Assembly: GCA_040772065.1 (NCBI GenBank)
Contig: JAXGYX010000001.1
Coordinates: 2,251,420-2,315,419, forward strand
Direction: 5' to 3'
From: JAXGYX01 sp040772065
GTDB lineage: Bacteria; Bacillota; Clostridia; Saccharofermentanales; Fastidiosipilaceae
DNA: 64,000 bases
Shown here: piece by piece, positions 40,706 to 49,875 of the stretch
Layout: every line of letters starts with the position of its first letter
Numbering within the stretch: the first letter of the stretch is position 1
Made by a program: the position numbers and the translations under genes
Notes under the pieces: model-generated
What the model saw: only the letters and a program-made list of their open reading frames with translations
What the model was told of the DNA's origin: nothing
Database searches by the model: none

Positions 40706-42350
40706 AACATCAAGACGATACGAAATACAAAAAGAAGAAATATCAAAATCGGTTTATCGTGCTGGCGTTTATGTTAGGCTTTCAAGTGAGAGACACGAAG
40801 AATGGAGAGAAAAATCTTCTTCTCCCAAAGCACAAGCTTATATATGTGAGGAACACGCAAAAAGCAATGGTATACAGGTGATTCAAGTGTATGAAGATTA
40901 TGAGTACTCTGGTACAAACTTTGAAAGACCTGCCTATATTCAGATGATGTCTGATGTTCGAAATGGAAAGATTAACTGCATTATTGTGCGTGATTTGTCT
41001 AGGCTTGGTCGAGAGCATATTGAGATGGGACAACTGATAGACAAAGTATTTCCATTTCTGGGCGTGCGATTTATTTCTGTTACCGATAATCTAGATACCA
41101 TAGATGGACTGGATAATAACAAGTCCTTTGAGGTCATGCTTAAAAATATCATCAATGATATGTATGCAAAGGACATTTCATCAAAAATTATTTCAGCCAA
41201 ACATACAAGAGCAAAAGAAGGCTATTTCATTGGCTCGGTTCCGCCCTATGGATATAAAATTGAAAAGACACCAAAGGGCCAGAAACTGGTCATCAATGAA
41301 GATACAGCTCCAATCGTTCGTCAGATATTTGATTGGACATTTGAAGGAAAAAGCCAATATGAAGTTACACTTGAGCTTAATCGATTAAGAATTGCTACAG
41401 CCACTCATTACCATAAAACTGGTGAAATTTATCGACCAGAAGATGGTCAAGAATGGAGTAAAGGCACGGTAGCAAAGATGCTAATCAATGAGACCTATAC
41501 AGGCACACTCAAGCAAGGAAAAAGAAAGCAGAGTCTCGTCAAAGGAGAAACACAGCATTCTACAGATCCAGAGGATTGGATTGTAGCTAAAAACGCTCAT
41601 GAAGCGATTATATTGGATGAAGAGTTTCAGCAAATTCAAAAGATTAGACGTGAACGTAAAGACAATCACTATTTTGCTTCTGAAAGGAATGACTTAGTGA
41701 GAGATCCTGAAAACCGCTATCTAGGACTTGTATTTCTAAAGGATACTGAAAGAGCTTTGTATCGAAGAACAAGAATTTATGGGAAGAATGAAAAGAGATT
41801 ACTCTATTGTTTCCAACCGGATAATTACACAGGGAAAAGCTTAGAGAAAGTGAATATCTTTATTACCGAAGAAAACTTAGATGCGATGGTGCTTCAAACG
41901 ATTCAAGGAATCGCTTCTCAATTGATTTCAGAGAAGAGCTTCTTGGAGACAATTAAAAATAAATTTTTGAGAAGGAAAGAAGTTGCAGAGACTGGACTTA
42001 TAGAGCTTACAATAAAAAAAGATTTATCGGAAGCTGCTATTGCTCGCTTATATGAACGCTATGCCATAGGAAGCCTTGATAAAGCGAAATACATCATGCT
42101 TAAGGAGGATGAATCAAGGAAACATGCAAGTTATTGTTCGGAGATTTCTAGGCTAGAGATGATGATTTCAAACCTTAAAAAAGATGAAAGAAAAAGCAGA
42201 AAAATTGCAAGAACGATTTTTCAGGCAAGGAAAGAGACAAAACTTTCTGCTGAAGTCATCAAGGAGTTAATCGAAAGAATTGATGTTATTTCAAAAACTG
42301 AGATAGAGATTCATTTCTTATATGATTTTAGTGAGAACGGAGGTATCTAA
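40698..42350 (+). CDS. Large serine recombinase 2 (zinc ribbon lost)
   Basis: About 550 residues. The catalytic Ser29 is present (GVYVRLSSERH), as are VRDLSRLGREHIEMG and a Recombinase domain. Where recombinases 1 and 3 carry a four-cysteine ribbon, this one reads LGLVFLKDTERALYRRT and keeps only one cysteine, so no zinc can be held there, although the domain outline (about residues 335-375) is still recognisable. A coiled-coil C-terminus follows. ATG 40698 is chosen over the longer frame from 40671 because it sits after GAGGTGG. It overlaps the third recombinase by one base (TAATG). Confidence 0.9.
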   Translation: MARTSRRYEIQKEEISKSVYRAGVYVRLSSERHEEWREKSSSPKAQAYICEEHAKSNGIQVIQVYEDYEYSGTNFERPAYIQMMSDVRNGKINCIIVRDLSRLGREHIEMGQLIDKVFPFLGVRFISVTDNLDTIDGLDNNKSFEVMLKNIINDMYAKDISSKIISAKHTRAKEGYFIGSVPPYGYKIEKTPKGQKLVINEDTAPIVRQIFDWTFEGKSQYEVTLELNRLRIATATHYHKTGEIYRPEDGQEWSKGTVAKMLINETYTGTLKQGKRKQSLVKGETQHSTDPEDWIVAKNAHEAIILDEEFQQIQKIRRERKDNHYFASERNDLVRDPENRYLGLVFLKDTERALYRRTRIYGKNEKRLLYCFQPDNYTGKSLEKVNIFITEENLDAMVLQTIQGIASQLISEKSFLETIKNKFLRRKEVAETGLIELTIKKDLSEAAIARLYERYAIGSLDKAKYIMLKEDESRKHASYCSEISRLEMMISNLKKDERKSRKIARTIFQARKETKLSAEVIKELIERIDVISKTEIEIHFLYDFSENGGI

Positions 42351-43837
42351 TGAATAAAGTAGCACTGTACTTCCGTTTATCGGTAGAAGAACAATCTGGT
42401 AGAGAAGAAAGTGAAAGTATCATTTCTCAAAGGAATTATGTTACTTCATTTTTCAAAGCACAAAGTGATTTGAAGGACTTTCCTTATGAAGAATACATTG
42501 ATGATGGCTTTAGTGGTTCGAATACCAAGAGACCTGGATTTGAACGGATGATGAATGATGTGAAAGCTAATTTAGTGAAAACTATCATTGTAAAAGATTT
42601 ATCTCGTTTTATGCGTGATTACATTGCGATGGGTGATTATCTTGAGAACATCTTCCCTTTCATGGGGGTTCGATTTATTGCCATCAATGACAATTATGAC
42701 AGTAGTAAAGAAAAAGGGAATGGAACAGAACTGGATATCCAGTTCAAAAACTTGCTCTATGATTTCTATGCAAAAGATGCCAGTCAAAAAGTGAGATCAG
42801 TTCAGAACGCTTTGAAGGCTAAAGGAAAATTTATGGCATGGCAACCGCCATTTGGGTATATCAAAGATCCAAATGATAAATATAAAATAATCGTAGATGA
42901 TGAAGTAGCTCATATAGTAAGGGAAGCCTTTGAATTATCATTAAAAGGAATGCCAACTAGAAAGATTGCTCAGTTGTTTAATGAAAAGAATTACATCACT
43001 CCATACAGACGAAAGAAACAAACCTCGAGGATGGATTACTCTTATAAGACAACAACGACTAAGAATCATAAAGAGCCAATCTGGATGCATGGAACAGTCA
43101 TTAAAATTCTTGGAAATGAAAACTATACAGGAACATACTGCTATAACATGGTTCAAAAGTCATTTTCTAGCGGTGGCAAAGAAGTATCAATCCCAAGAAA
43201 AAACTGGGGACGTGTATTTAATAATCATGAAGCAATTATCTCCAGAAAAATGTTTGATAAGGTTCGAGAACAGAATAAAGCCAAGGCTTTTAAGAATGTG
43301 GACTATTCTAAGCTAAAAGAAATCAGATATCCACTAGAAGGATTTATTGTCTGTGAAGAATGTGGTCATATTCTTGCAAGAGAGAGTACTACGAGACATC
43401 AAAAGAACGGCATAAAAAAGTTTAACTATATGTCTTGTAGAACTTGCAAGGCTAAAAAATTAGAAATAAAACGGATGAAGTTGGAACTGATAGAAGAAAC
43501 GGTTTGGAACTTACTGAAAGATAAAGTTCAATCTGAAGGAAGTATTGAAGAAGAACCACAGTGGAAATCAACGAAGTTAGATCGGATTGCTTTATTAGAA
43601 TCTGAAAAAGAAGAAGCCTTCCATCAATACAAGACTGGTAAATTATCTAGAGAAGATTTCATTGCAAAGAAATGCTCGATTGATGTGGATATTGAGATGA
43701 TAGAAAACGAAGTAGAAGAACAAGACTATGAAAAGCTAAAGGTTACCGACTCACTCACGAGGGAGATTGTAGAACGATATATTGATAAGGTTATCGTCTC
43801 TCACAGTGGTGATATCAAAGTGATTTTGAAAAGCTAA
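42350..43837 (+). CDS. Large serine recombinase 3
   Basis: A 495-residue recombinase with catalytic Ser11 (ALYFRLSVEEQ), VKDLSRFMRDYIAMGDYL, a Recombinase domain (FGYIKDPNDKYKIIVDDEV), a zinc ribbon with two CxxC pairs (CEECGH, CRTCKA) and a shorter coiled-coil tail. As the last gene before the element end, it is closest to the attachment site. Which of the three enzymes cuts the mod target cannot be told from sequence alone. Confidence 0.92.
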   Translation: MNKVALYFRLSVEEQSGREESESIISQRNYVTSFFKAQSDLKDFPYEEYIDDGFSGSNTKRPGFERMMNDVKANLVKTIIVKDLSRFMRDYIAMGDYLENIFPFMGVRFIAINDNYDSSKEKGNGTELDIQFKNLLYDFYAKDASQKVRSVQNALKAKGKFMAWQPPFGYIKDPNDKYKIIVDDEVAHIVREAFELSLKGMPTRKIAQLFNEKNYITPYRRKKQTSRMDYSYKTTTTKNHKEPIWMHGTVIKILGNENYTGTYCYNMVQKSFSSGGKEVSIPRKNWGRVFNNHEAIISRKMFDKVREQNKAKAFKNVDYSKLKEIRYPLEGFIVCEECGHILARESTTRHQKNGIKKFNYMSCRTCKAKKLEIKRMKLELIEETVWNLLKDKVQSEGSIEEEPQWKSTKLDRIALLESEKEEAFHQYKTGKLSREDFIAKKCSIDVDIEMIENEVEEQDYEKLKVTDSLTREIVERYIDKVIVSHSGDIKVILKS

Positions 43838-43847
43838 AAACGGAGAA

Positions 43848-43876
43848 GGGCATTGAATAAATCAGTGCTCTTTTTT
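43848..43876 (+). terminator. Terminator at the ICE right end
   Basis: GGGCATTGA (43848-43856) pairs with TCAGTGCTC (43862-43870), allowing two G-U pairs, and six T follow. It ends the recombinase transcript about 20 bases before the host mod sequence resumes. Confidence 0.7.
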
Positions 43877-43887
43877 GTAACATTACC

Positions 43888-43920
43888 TTGACATCAGAGG
43901 GTTCGGGCACAACCGGGCAC
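43888..43920. other. ICE right attachment site (attR) inside type III mod
   Basis: Host coding sequence begins here: codons for GSGTTGH start at 43900. Family proteins have FAGSGTTGH, but upstream codons read TSE, so the crossover lies at about 43,893-43,901. The exact core dinucleotide cannot be set without the left end or the empty site. Confidence 0.65.
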
Positions 43921-44379
43921 ACTGTTGTAGCTCTTAATCAAGAGGACGTTGGTAAACGAAAATATATCTTATGTACTAATAATGAAAATAATATCTGTGA
44001 AGAGGTGACTTACAAGCGACTTACAAATATTCAGGAAGAACTACCTCATAATCTCAAATATTACAAAACGGACTTCATACCAAAGCTGTCGAGCGAAGAA
44101 GATATCTTATCTGACCGCCTTTTATCGCACATCAAGGAAATGGTCGAGCTAGAGAATATGTGTGAAATTGATGGTGTGAATCGTTTTATCTTTTTGCGCG
44201 AGGATGATTTACAAACTTGGTATGAGCAAGGAGTAAGCAAGGGTGCAACAATCTACATCCCGTCCTATATCCTTCTCTCTCGAGAAGTAGAAAATGAGCT
44301 TGAAGCAAAACAAGTGAAAGTCGTCCACATCCCCGACTACTATTTTCTCAATGAGCTTAGGGAGGCCAATGAATTATGA
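43888..44379 (+). pseudogene. mod: 3' fragment of type III restriction-modification methyltransferase (mod), cut by the ICE
   Basis: The 160-odd residues start at the AdoMet-binding motif GSGTTGHTVVALNQED and continue with RKYILCTNNENNICEEVTYKRL, the usual C-terminal third of type III Mod proteins. The N-terminal part, with the DPPY motif and target recognition region, is missing because the ICE lies just upstream. No ribosome-binding site or natural start is present. The stop overlaps res by four bases, the normal mod-res arrangement. While the ICE is integrated, type III methylation and restriction should be off. Confidence 0.85.
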
Positions 44380-46586
44380 TTAGTGAAATTACTTTATTTG
44401 ATTTTCAATCTGATGCTGTTAACTATTTACTCGATGCCACAACGGATCCGGGCACGAAGCACAAAATAATCCTAAAGAGTCCGACTGGTAGCGGAAAGAC
44501 AGTTATTTTGCTTTCCTACATTGACACCTATCTTGGGAATGTCAATGCCGAGCGGGTTTTTGTCTGGCTCACTCCGGGTAAGGGGAATTTAGAAGAACAA
44601 TCGGAAGAGAAAATGCGCGCTCTTTTTCCTCACGCAAAAACCGGCAATGTTCATGATGTCCTCCTACAGGGCTTTTCTCCCGGCTCGACTTATTTTATTA
44701 ACTGGGAAATGATAACAAAAAGTGGCAACACCGCCTTAAAAGAGGGTGAGCGGAAAAACCTCTTTGAGCGCATTACAGATGCCCATAGGAGCGGGATTTT
44801 CTTTACCGTGATTATTGATGAGGAACACCTCAACAATACATCTAAGGCCAATGATATCCTAAGTGCCTTGTCGTCAGAGCATGAGATTCGAGTCTCCGCT
44901 ACAACTAAGAAGATCTCGACAGCGGAGTTTTATGAAATTCCGGAAGAAGAGGTCATCGCCTCCGGCCTCATTACCCGTGCTCTTTATATTAATGAGGGGG
45001 TAGACATATCCGAGATGGATGATCTGGATAGTGAGGCTCTCTTCCTCTTGCAAATGGCGGATGATAAACGCAAAGAAATTAAAGCGGCCTATGGTGAACA
45101 GGGAGAAAAGATAAATCCGCTTGTGATTGTGCAATTCCCTGATATGAGTGACCGACTCATTGAATATGTTGAATCTTGTCTGGAAGACATGGGCTACACC
45201 TATAATAACGGCTTGGTCAGTAAATGGATGAGCGACGAAAAAATTAATACAGAAAATGTTACCGAACACAACAATCCTGCTGCCTTTCTTCTCATGAAAC
45301 AAGCGATTTCAACGGGATGGGATTGTCCACGAGCAAAGGTACTCGTAAAGTTGAGAGAAAATATGACCGAGACCTTTGAGATTCAAACTCTCGGTCGTTT
45401 ACGTCGTATGCCACAAGCAAAGCACTATGGTGACGACAGATTAGATTTCTGTTTCTTATACACTTTTGATGAGAAATATAAAGAAGTAGCCATGCAGTCA
45501 GGGAATGCCTATGAGGTGCGCCGCCTTTTCCTAAAAGAAAACTGCCGAGATTTCACCCTTGTAAAAGAAGTCAGAAACCAAGACTATGAGTACGTTAATG
45601 AAAGAGAAGCTAGAGACAAAATCTATGACTATTTTATCGAAAAGTACAAGCTGACTACCGACAAGGCTGAAAATAAAAACAGGCTAGAAGCGTACGGCTA
45701 TATCTTTGGTACAAAAATCTTTTCCCGGTATCGTAGCGGAAAGTTTCAACGCTTACATGACATCACGGATGAACGACAGGGTCAGCATTTAGAGATTTCA
45801 TATGAGGTGAGCACGCATGACCACGGAATAGACTGTTTACATGCTGTAGACATGGTGAAGAAGGATATCGGCTTACCTTCCAATAAGACGAGAGCCATCT
45901 TACAACATCTCTTTCACAAAATGATCCGCTCCAATAAAAAGCTAATAGCTCTTTCCAACCGTGAGTGGTATGCCTTCATGATCAATAATACCTACAAGCT
46001 GCGAGAAGATTTTACTGAGGTGGCTACACTTCCGAATCTACGACAAATGCAGTATCTAGAAAAAAAGAGAGAACCCTTCAAACTGCCACTTGAGGACTTC
46101 TATCGCTATCAACCTTACGAGCCGGATGTACAGGTATATGAGAAGAATGCTTATCAAGGGTACGACACTTCAATGACGACAGATGCCTTAAGGTCAACTT
46201 GTGAGCAGCTTTTTGAATATGAGCTTGAAGGTCGAGATGACGTTGAATGGTTTTATAAAAACGGTGATACCGGTCAGCAGTATCTATCTATTGTTTATGG
46301 CACGAATATCAGCAAGGAGTATCTGTTCTATCCCGACTATATAATCCAAAAAGAAAATGGTGACGTTTGGATTATCGAGACGAAGGGCGGTGAAGTTCAG
46401 GGCAAGAGCAAGAATATTGATCGCAACATAGAAAATAAATTCATTGCTTTTAAGGAGTACGCTGAAAAAGAAAATATCCACTGGGGCTTTGTTCGAGATA
46501 GGAATCACAAGCTCTTCATCAACAATACGGAGTATTCTGAGGATATGAGTTCACCTGAATGGGTGAGGTTGGAAGATAAATTTTAA
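44376..46586 (+). CDS. res: Type III restriction endonuclease subunit Res
   Basis: A 736-residue ATP-dependent endonuclease that works only with Mod. Superfamily 2 helicase motifs: KSPTGSGKTVILL (near 30-43), DEEH as motif II, ISTGWDCPRA, and QTLGRLRRM. A C-terminal PD-(D/E)xK nuclease shows VWIIETKGGE (near 663-671). The gene is intact and overlaps the mod fragment by four bases. With mod broken it is probably silent or inactive, and it could be rescued by precise ICE excision. Confidence 0.9.
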   Translation: MISEITLFDFQSDAVNYLLDATTDPGTKHKIILKSPTGSGKTVILLSYIDTYLGNVNAERVFVWLTPGKGNLEEQSEEKMRALFPHAKTGNVHDVLLQGFSPGSTYFINWEMITKSGNTALKEGERKNLFERITDAHRSGIFFTVIIDEEHLNNTSKANDILSALSSEHEIRVSATTKKISTAEFYEIPEEEVIASGLITRALYINEGVDISEMDDLDSEALFLLQMADDKRKEIKAAYGEQGEKINPLVIVQFPDMSDRLIEYVESCLEDMGYTYNNGLVSKWMSDEKINTENVTEHNNPAAFLLMKQAISTGWDCPRAKVLVKLRENMTETFEIQTLGRLRRMPQAKHYGDDRLDFCFLYTFDEKYKEVAMQSGNAYEVRRLFLKENCRDFTLVKEVRNQDYEYVNEREARDKIYDYFIEKYKLTTDKAENKNRLEAYGYIFGTKIFSRYRSGKFQRLHDITDERQGQHLEISYEVSTHDHGIDCLHAVDMVKKDIGLPSNKTRAILQHLFHKMIRSNKKLIALSNREWYAFMINNTYKLREDFTEVATLPNLRQMQYLEKKREPFKLPLEDFYRYQPYEPDVQVYEKNAYQGYDTSMTTDALRSTCEQLFEYELEGRDDVEWFYKNGDTGQQYLSIVYGTNISKEYLFYPDYIIQKENGDVWIIETKGGEVQGKSKNIDRNIENKFIAFKEYAEKENIHWGFVRDRNHKLFINNTEYSEDMSSPEWVRLEDKF

Positions 46587-46672
46587 ATTTCTAATAGACT
46601 GAATTTAATATTCTAATTGAGATGGATATCACGGTCGTTAGCTGACGAGATGGGAAATTAATAGGAGTTGAG

Positions 46673-48565
46673 GTGGCAGGGGTACACTCTTTTAAGGAAT
46701 ATGTGTCAAAGAAGTTTGACGATAAGTTTTGGTCAATTGCAGAGGAGTTCGTAGACGAACACTCTGATGATTTAGAGAGCTTAGGTGTCGAATTACGCAA
46801 CGTACATCGTGCGGGTGAACTCGAGATACAAAATGTGCGAGTTGAACATGTATGGGCAATCGACCGGCCGGGGAGTGAGGTCGGTTTTGACGTTGCACTG
46901 TCTGTTGAGTTTATCGTCAATGAAGGCGATTATCATTATGATGACTATGATGAATACACTATATGGCTCATGCTTTCGTGTGTCGGTGACATTGATCAAA
47001 GATTAGACGATTGCTTAATAAACGAGGTCTCCTTATACAGTAAAAGAAATCGTACCCAGTCGGAACTGGATGATTCGCTTGTTCCCTATATTGCTTACGA
47101 GAATCTGGAGGCAGTAGCACATAAATTCTTGGAGGAATTCTATCCCGAGGCTCTAAGAAAGACGCCTTTTGGGCAGCCTCCGGTATTAGTTGATCCACAG
47201 GTTTTAGCCGAGAGACTAGATCTACAGGTAGAGATTCGTCACATAAAAGAAAACTCATCCGTTTTCGGTCAGCTCTTCTTTGAGAGTGCAGAAACCATGT
47301 TGTATAACGCTAAGACTGAAAAAGAAGAGCCCCACCGGATTAACGCTGGAACGATTCTTGTTGAACCTAATCTGTTTTTTCTAAGAAATCTTGGATCCGT
47401 TAATAACACGATAGTGCATGAGTGTGTTCACTGGGTAAAGCATAAAAAGGCGTTTGCTCTAGCGAAATTATACAACTCGGATATTTCAAGTATTAGTTGT
47501 GAAATTGTTGGAGGTGCGTCATCCCCTGTTTCTAAAACCGCTACTGAGTTTATGGAAAAACAGGCCAATCAATTGGCCCCAAGAATTCAAATGCCGGCAG
47601 CACCTTTCAAGGCGAAAGCAAAAGAGTATATCGCCCAGTTCATGCGAGAGCTTGATGCTAAGCATGCTGTTGATGTTATGGAAAAGGTCATCATTCAGCT
47701 AGAGATGACGTTTGGTGTTTCTCGTCAGGCTGCCAAAATCAGATTAGTAGAACTGGGCTTTGAAGAGGCGATTGGTACTTATAATTATGTAGATGGTCAC
47801 TATGTAAAACCTCACGGATTTAAAAAGGGCAGCGTCAAGATTAATCAGACATTCACGATAGGTGCACAAGATGCTGCTATAGAGCGAGCAATAAATCCGG
47901 AGTTAAAAGAGAAAACATCAAATGGCGATTATCTTTTTATTGATAATCACTTCGTATATAACGCTCCACTTTATGTACAAACGGGCATCTCCGGAAATCT
48001 CGAGCTAACAGACTACGCCAGGACTCACATGGATGAATGCTGCTTACTATTTGATATGCGAATAACAAGTAGCATAGGAGCTGTTTATCATACAGCCTGT
48101 TTCCTCAATCGTGAGCAAAGTCATGTTACCTTTGAGATCAAATTCCACAATGGATACGAGAATGCACCTAAGGAGCGGCAGGTTGAGCTTCGTAAACGGC
48201 AACAAGAAGAGTGGATGAATATCCGTCGACAAATGACGGATGACCCTGAGCAGTGCATGACGCTATTACTTCAGTGGCGGGAGCTAAGTTACAAGGGACT
48301 TGGAGAAATTATCTCAAGAAATCCAGAGACAATCAGTCGTACGGTGAAAGGACAAACAAAGCCTAATCATAAGACAGCAGCACTAATCTGTTTCGGGCTG
48401 AATTTGTCACCGGAAATCAGTAAAAAACTTCTCCAAGTATTAAACTGTACATTAAACCCATTAGATCCTGAACATCAATGGATTCAAGAAGCTCTCACTC
48501 TCCTGTATCCCGAACCAATTAATAACATCAAATCATACTTGTTACAGTTCGGAGTAGAATTGTAA
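46673..48565 (+). CDS. ImmA/IrrE-type metallopeptidase with C-terminal helix-turn-helix
   Basis: A 630-residue protein. The middle has a zinc-peptidase motif, NTIVHECVHWVKHKK (HExxH with His near 249), in an ImmA/IrrE-like context. The C-terminus (LSYKGLGEIISRNPETISRTV, about residues 540-560, shortened here) is a helix-turn-helix. The N-terminal 200 residues are acidic and unassigned. The GTG start follows GGAG. Such fusions of peptidase and DNA-binding domains occur near prophages and defence islands and may act as self-cleaving or sensor regulators; that role is inferred. It is followed by a hairpin and a promoter region with repeated operators. Confidence 0.7.
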   Translation: MAGVHSFKEYVSKKFDDKFWSIAEEFVDEHSDDLESLGVELRNVHRAGELEIQNVRVEHVWAIDRPGSEVGFDVALSVEFIVNEGDYHYDDYDEYTIWLMLSCVGDIDQRLDDCLINEVSLYSKRNRTQSELDDSLVPYIAYENLEAVAHKFLEEFYPEALRKTPFGQPPVLVDPQVLAERLDLQVEIRHIKENSSVFGQLFFESAETMLYNAKTEKEEPHRINAGTILVEPNLFFLRNLGSVNNTIVHECVHWVKHKKAFALAKLYNSDISSISCEIVGGASSPVSKTATEFMEKQANQLAPRIQMPAAPFKAKAKEYIAQFMRELDAKHAVDVMEKVIIQLEMTFGVSRQAAKIRLVELGFEEAIGTYNYVDGHYVKPHGFKKGSVKINQTFTIGAQDAAIERAINPELKEKTSNGDYLFIDNHFVYNAPLYVQTGISGNLELTDYARTHMDECCLLFDMRITSSIGAVYHTACFLNREQSHVTFEIKFHNGYENAPKERQVELRKRQQEEWMNIRRQMTDDPEQCMTLLLQWRELSYKGLGEIISRNPETISRTVKGQTKPNHKTAALICFGLNLSPEISKKLLQVLNCTLNPLDPEHQWIQEALTLLYPEPINNIKSYLLQFGVEL

Positions 48566-48592
48566 TCAGAACTTAACATTATTGCAATTTTA

Positions 48593-48624
48593 AAAGTCGA
48601 TATGCTATGTCGACTTTCTTTATC
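48593..48624 (+). terminator. Probable terminator after the metallopeptidase gene
   Basis: AAAGTCGA (48593-48600) pairs with TCGACTTT (48610-48617), a perfect eight-base stem, followed by a C/T-rich tract (CTTTATC). The T run is broken, so termination may be weak. Confidence 0.5.
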
Positions 48625-48631
48625 TTATCTT

Positions 48632-48783
48632 TGTTATCAATCGATAAAGGGGAATAAAAATAGTTATCTGTTACTCCTTGACAGCATTTAGTGTAGCTCT
48701 TACAATGATGTTATCAATAAATAATATAAACAGTGATTGTTAACAACAAGACATTTAATAGTTCACGATAGCGATTGATAACA
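48632..48783. repeat. Three copies of TGTTATCAAT around a promoter (operator candidate)
   Basis: TGTTATCAATC at 48632-48642, TGTTATCAATA at 48709-48719 and an inverted copy, GATTGATAACA, at 48773-48783. The first extends to an imperfect palindrome, TTATCAATCGATAA. A separate palindrome, TTGTTAACAA, is at 48737-48746. The copies bracket the promoter of the next gene, as expected for a repressor or activator; the helix-turn-helix peptidase upstream is a possible binder. Confidence 0.6.
48678..48706 (+). promoter_or_regulatory. Sigma-70-type promoter of the zinc-ribbon gene
   Basis: TTGACA (48678-48683), exactly 17 bases, TACAAT (48701-48706). One TGTTATCAAT copy starts three bases after the -10 box, where a bound protein would block transcription. 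Confidence 0.8.
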
Positions 48784-48794
48784 GGAGGCATCGA

Positions 48795-49868
48795 ATGAGA
48801 AACGAATCCAGTGGTATGACAGTCATTTATGATGGGAAGAAAAACACTCTGCTTTGTGAGGGAATAGTTAAGGAGTATCCGATAGGGGGATTAGCGTGTG
48901 AATATGCTCGGCTTGCTCCTAGTGAATTAAAGCCCATTTTTAATTCTTATCCAAAACAATCAGATGCCAAGTCTGCTGATAATGCTACTGAGGCACTGAT
49001 GTGGATAAAAGATGAATTAATTAAAACACAGCTTCCTGTAGTAGCTTTGATGTGCTTTGCATCAGTCATAGAGGCTTTTTCTGACTTAATGAATCGTTCG
49101 GAGATAGAGATTGAAACTCATTTGTCTGAGATTAATATGGATATTGAGAACGATGATGTGAAAAAATTTATTTTAGACGGAACCGGCTCCAACTCATTTT
49201 CAGATAACACGATAGGGGACATGTTTTCTTATGCCTACTATGTTTTTTCGATGGAGTACGTAGTCTTTAAGTATTTATTTATTGCACTTACGAAGAGTGT
49301 TGAAAAAGAGGCAGGAGAAGAAGTTGACTTAGAGGAATATGAAAAATCTTTGAATACATTTGGGTCGATGTATTCAACTGAGTTGATGAGCGCACAGCAC
49401 TTTGGCTTTAAAATTCTCAACATTGAAGGTGAATTTCAATCTATTTACTCTATTGAAAGCTCGGTATCTTTGTTGGTATTTGAGGTAGCGCATCTTATTG
49501 AAACAGGCACAGTTATTACGAAATGTAAAAACTGTAATAACTATTTTGTGACTCTGGGAAGATCAGACACTATCTATTGTGATTATGCGTCTCCTCAAGA
49601 TTCCAGTAAAAAGTGTAACGAGATTGGGCCACAAATAACCAGAGCAGAGAAAGAAAAAAATGATGAAGCGACTAAATTATATAGAAAAGTGTATATGCGT
49701 TATAAGATGCTCGAGAAAAGAAATCCCGAAGAAACAAAGTACACGGTAATCCTTAAGGAATTGGTAGAAGGTTCCAAGAGATGGAGACAAGTGATCAAAG
49801 CTAATCCAGAGAGAAGAAACGAATATGTCTCATGGATTAAGAGCTATGACGGGAGGGAGGTGCGCTGA
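48795..49868 (+). CDS. Zinc-ribbon protein of unknown function (DUF6076-like)
   Basis: A 357-residue protein. The N-terminal two thirds are helical and acidic. The C-terminal part has a treble-clef or ribbon-like cluster, CKNCNNYFVTLGRSDTIYC, followed by a third pattern (KKCNE) and a basic helical region (MRYKMLEKRN). I associate this with DUF6076, seen in prophages and islands of anaerobic Bacillota; no reaction is known. AGGAGG precedes the ATG. It has its own promoter with three operator-like repeats, so it is probably tightly controlled. Confidence 0.65.
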   Translation: MRNESSGMTVIYDGKKNTLLCEGIVKEYPIGGLACEYARLAPSELKPIFNSYPKQSDAKSADNATEALMWIKDELIKTQLPVVALMCFASVIEAFSDLMNRSEIEIETHLSEINMDIENDDVKKFILDGTGSNSFSDNTIGDMFSYAYYVFSMEYVVFKYLFIALTKSVEKEAGEEVDLEEYEKSLNTFGSMYSTELMSAQHFGFKILNIEGEFQSIYSIESSVSLLVFEVAHLIETGTVITKCKNCNNYFVTLGRSDTIYCDYASPQDSSKKCNEIGPQITRAEKEKNDEATKLYRKVYMRYKMLEKRNPEETKYTVILKELVEGSKRWRQVIKANPERRNEYVSWIKSYDGREVR

Positions 49869-49875
49869 TGTTTAG

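Larger units (their letters stand above)
1..43895. mobile_element. Right-hand part of a large ICE (left end outside window)
   Basis: A conjugative-element backbone (topoisomerase III, C5 methylase, giant methylase-helicase, SSB) is followed by cargo (type I restriction, Thoeris, a Tn916 remnant), a XRE/ImmA control region and three large serine recombinases. Such recombinases usually sit at one end of an ICE. Immediately beyond them, sequence coding for the GSGTTGH motif of a type III Mod protein begins without its N-terminal part, so the right end is placed within a few bases of 43,895. The left end and this element's own conjugation genes must be upstream of the window. Whether the ICE can still excise is inferred, not shown. 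Confidence 0.8.
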
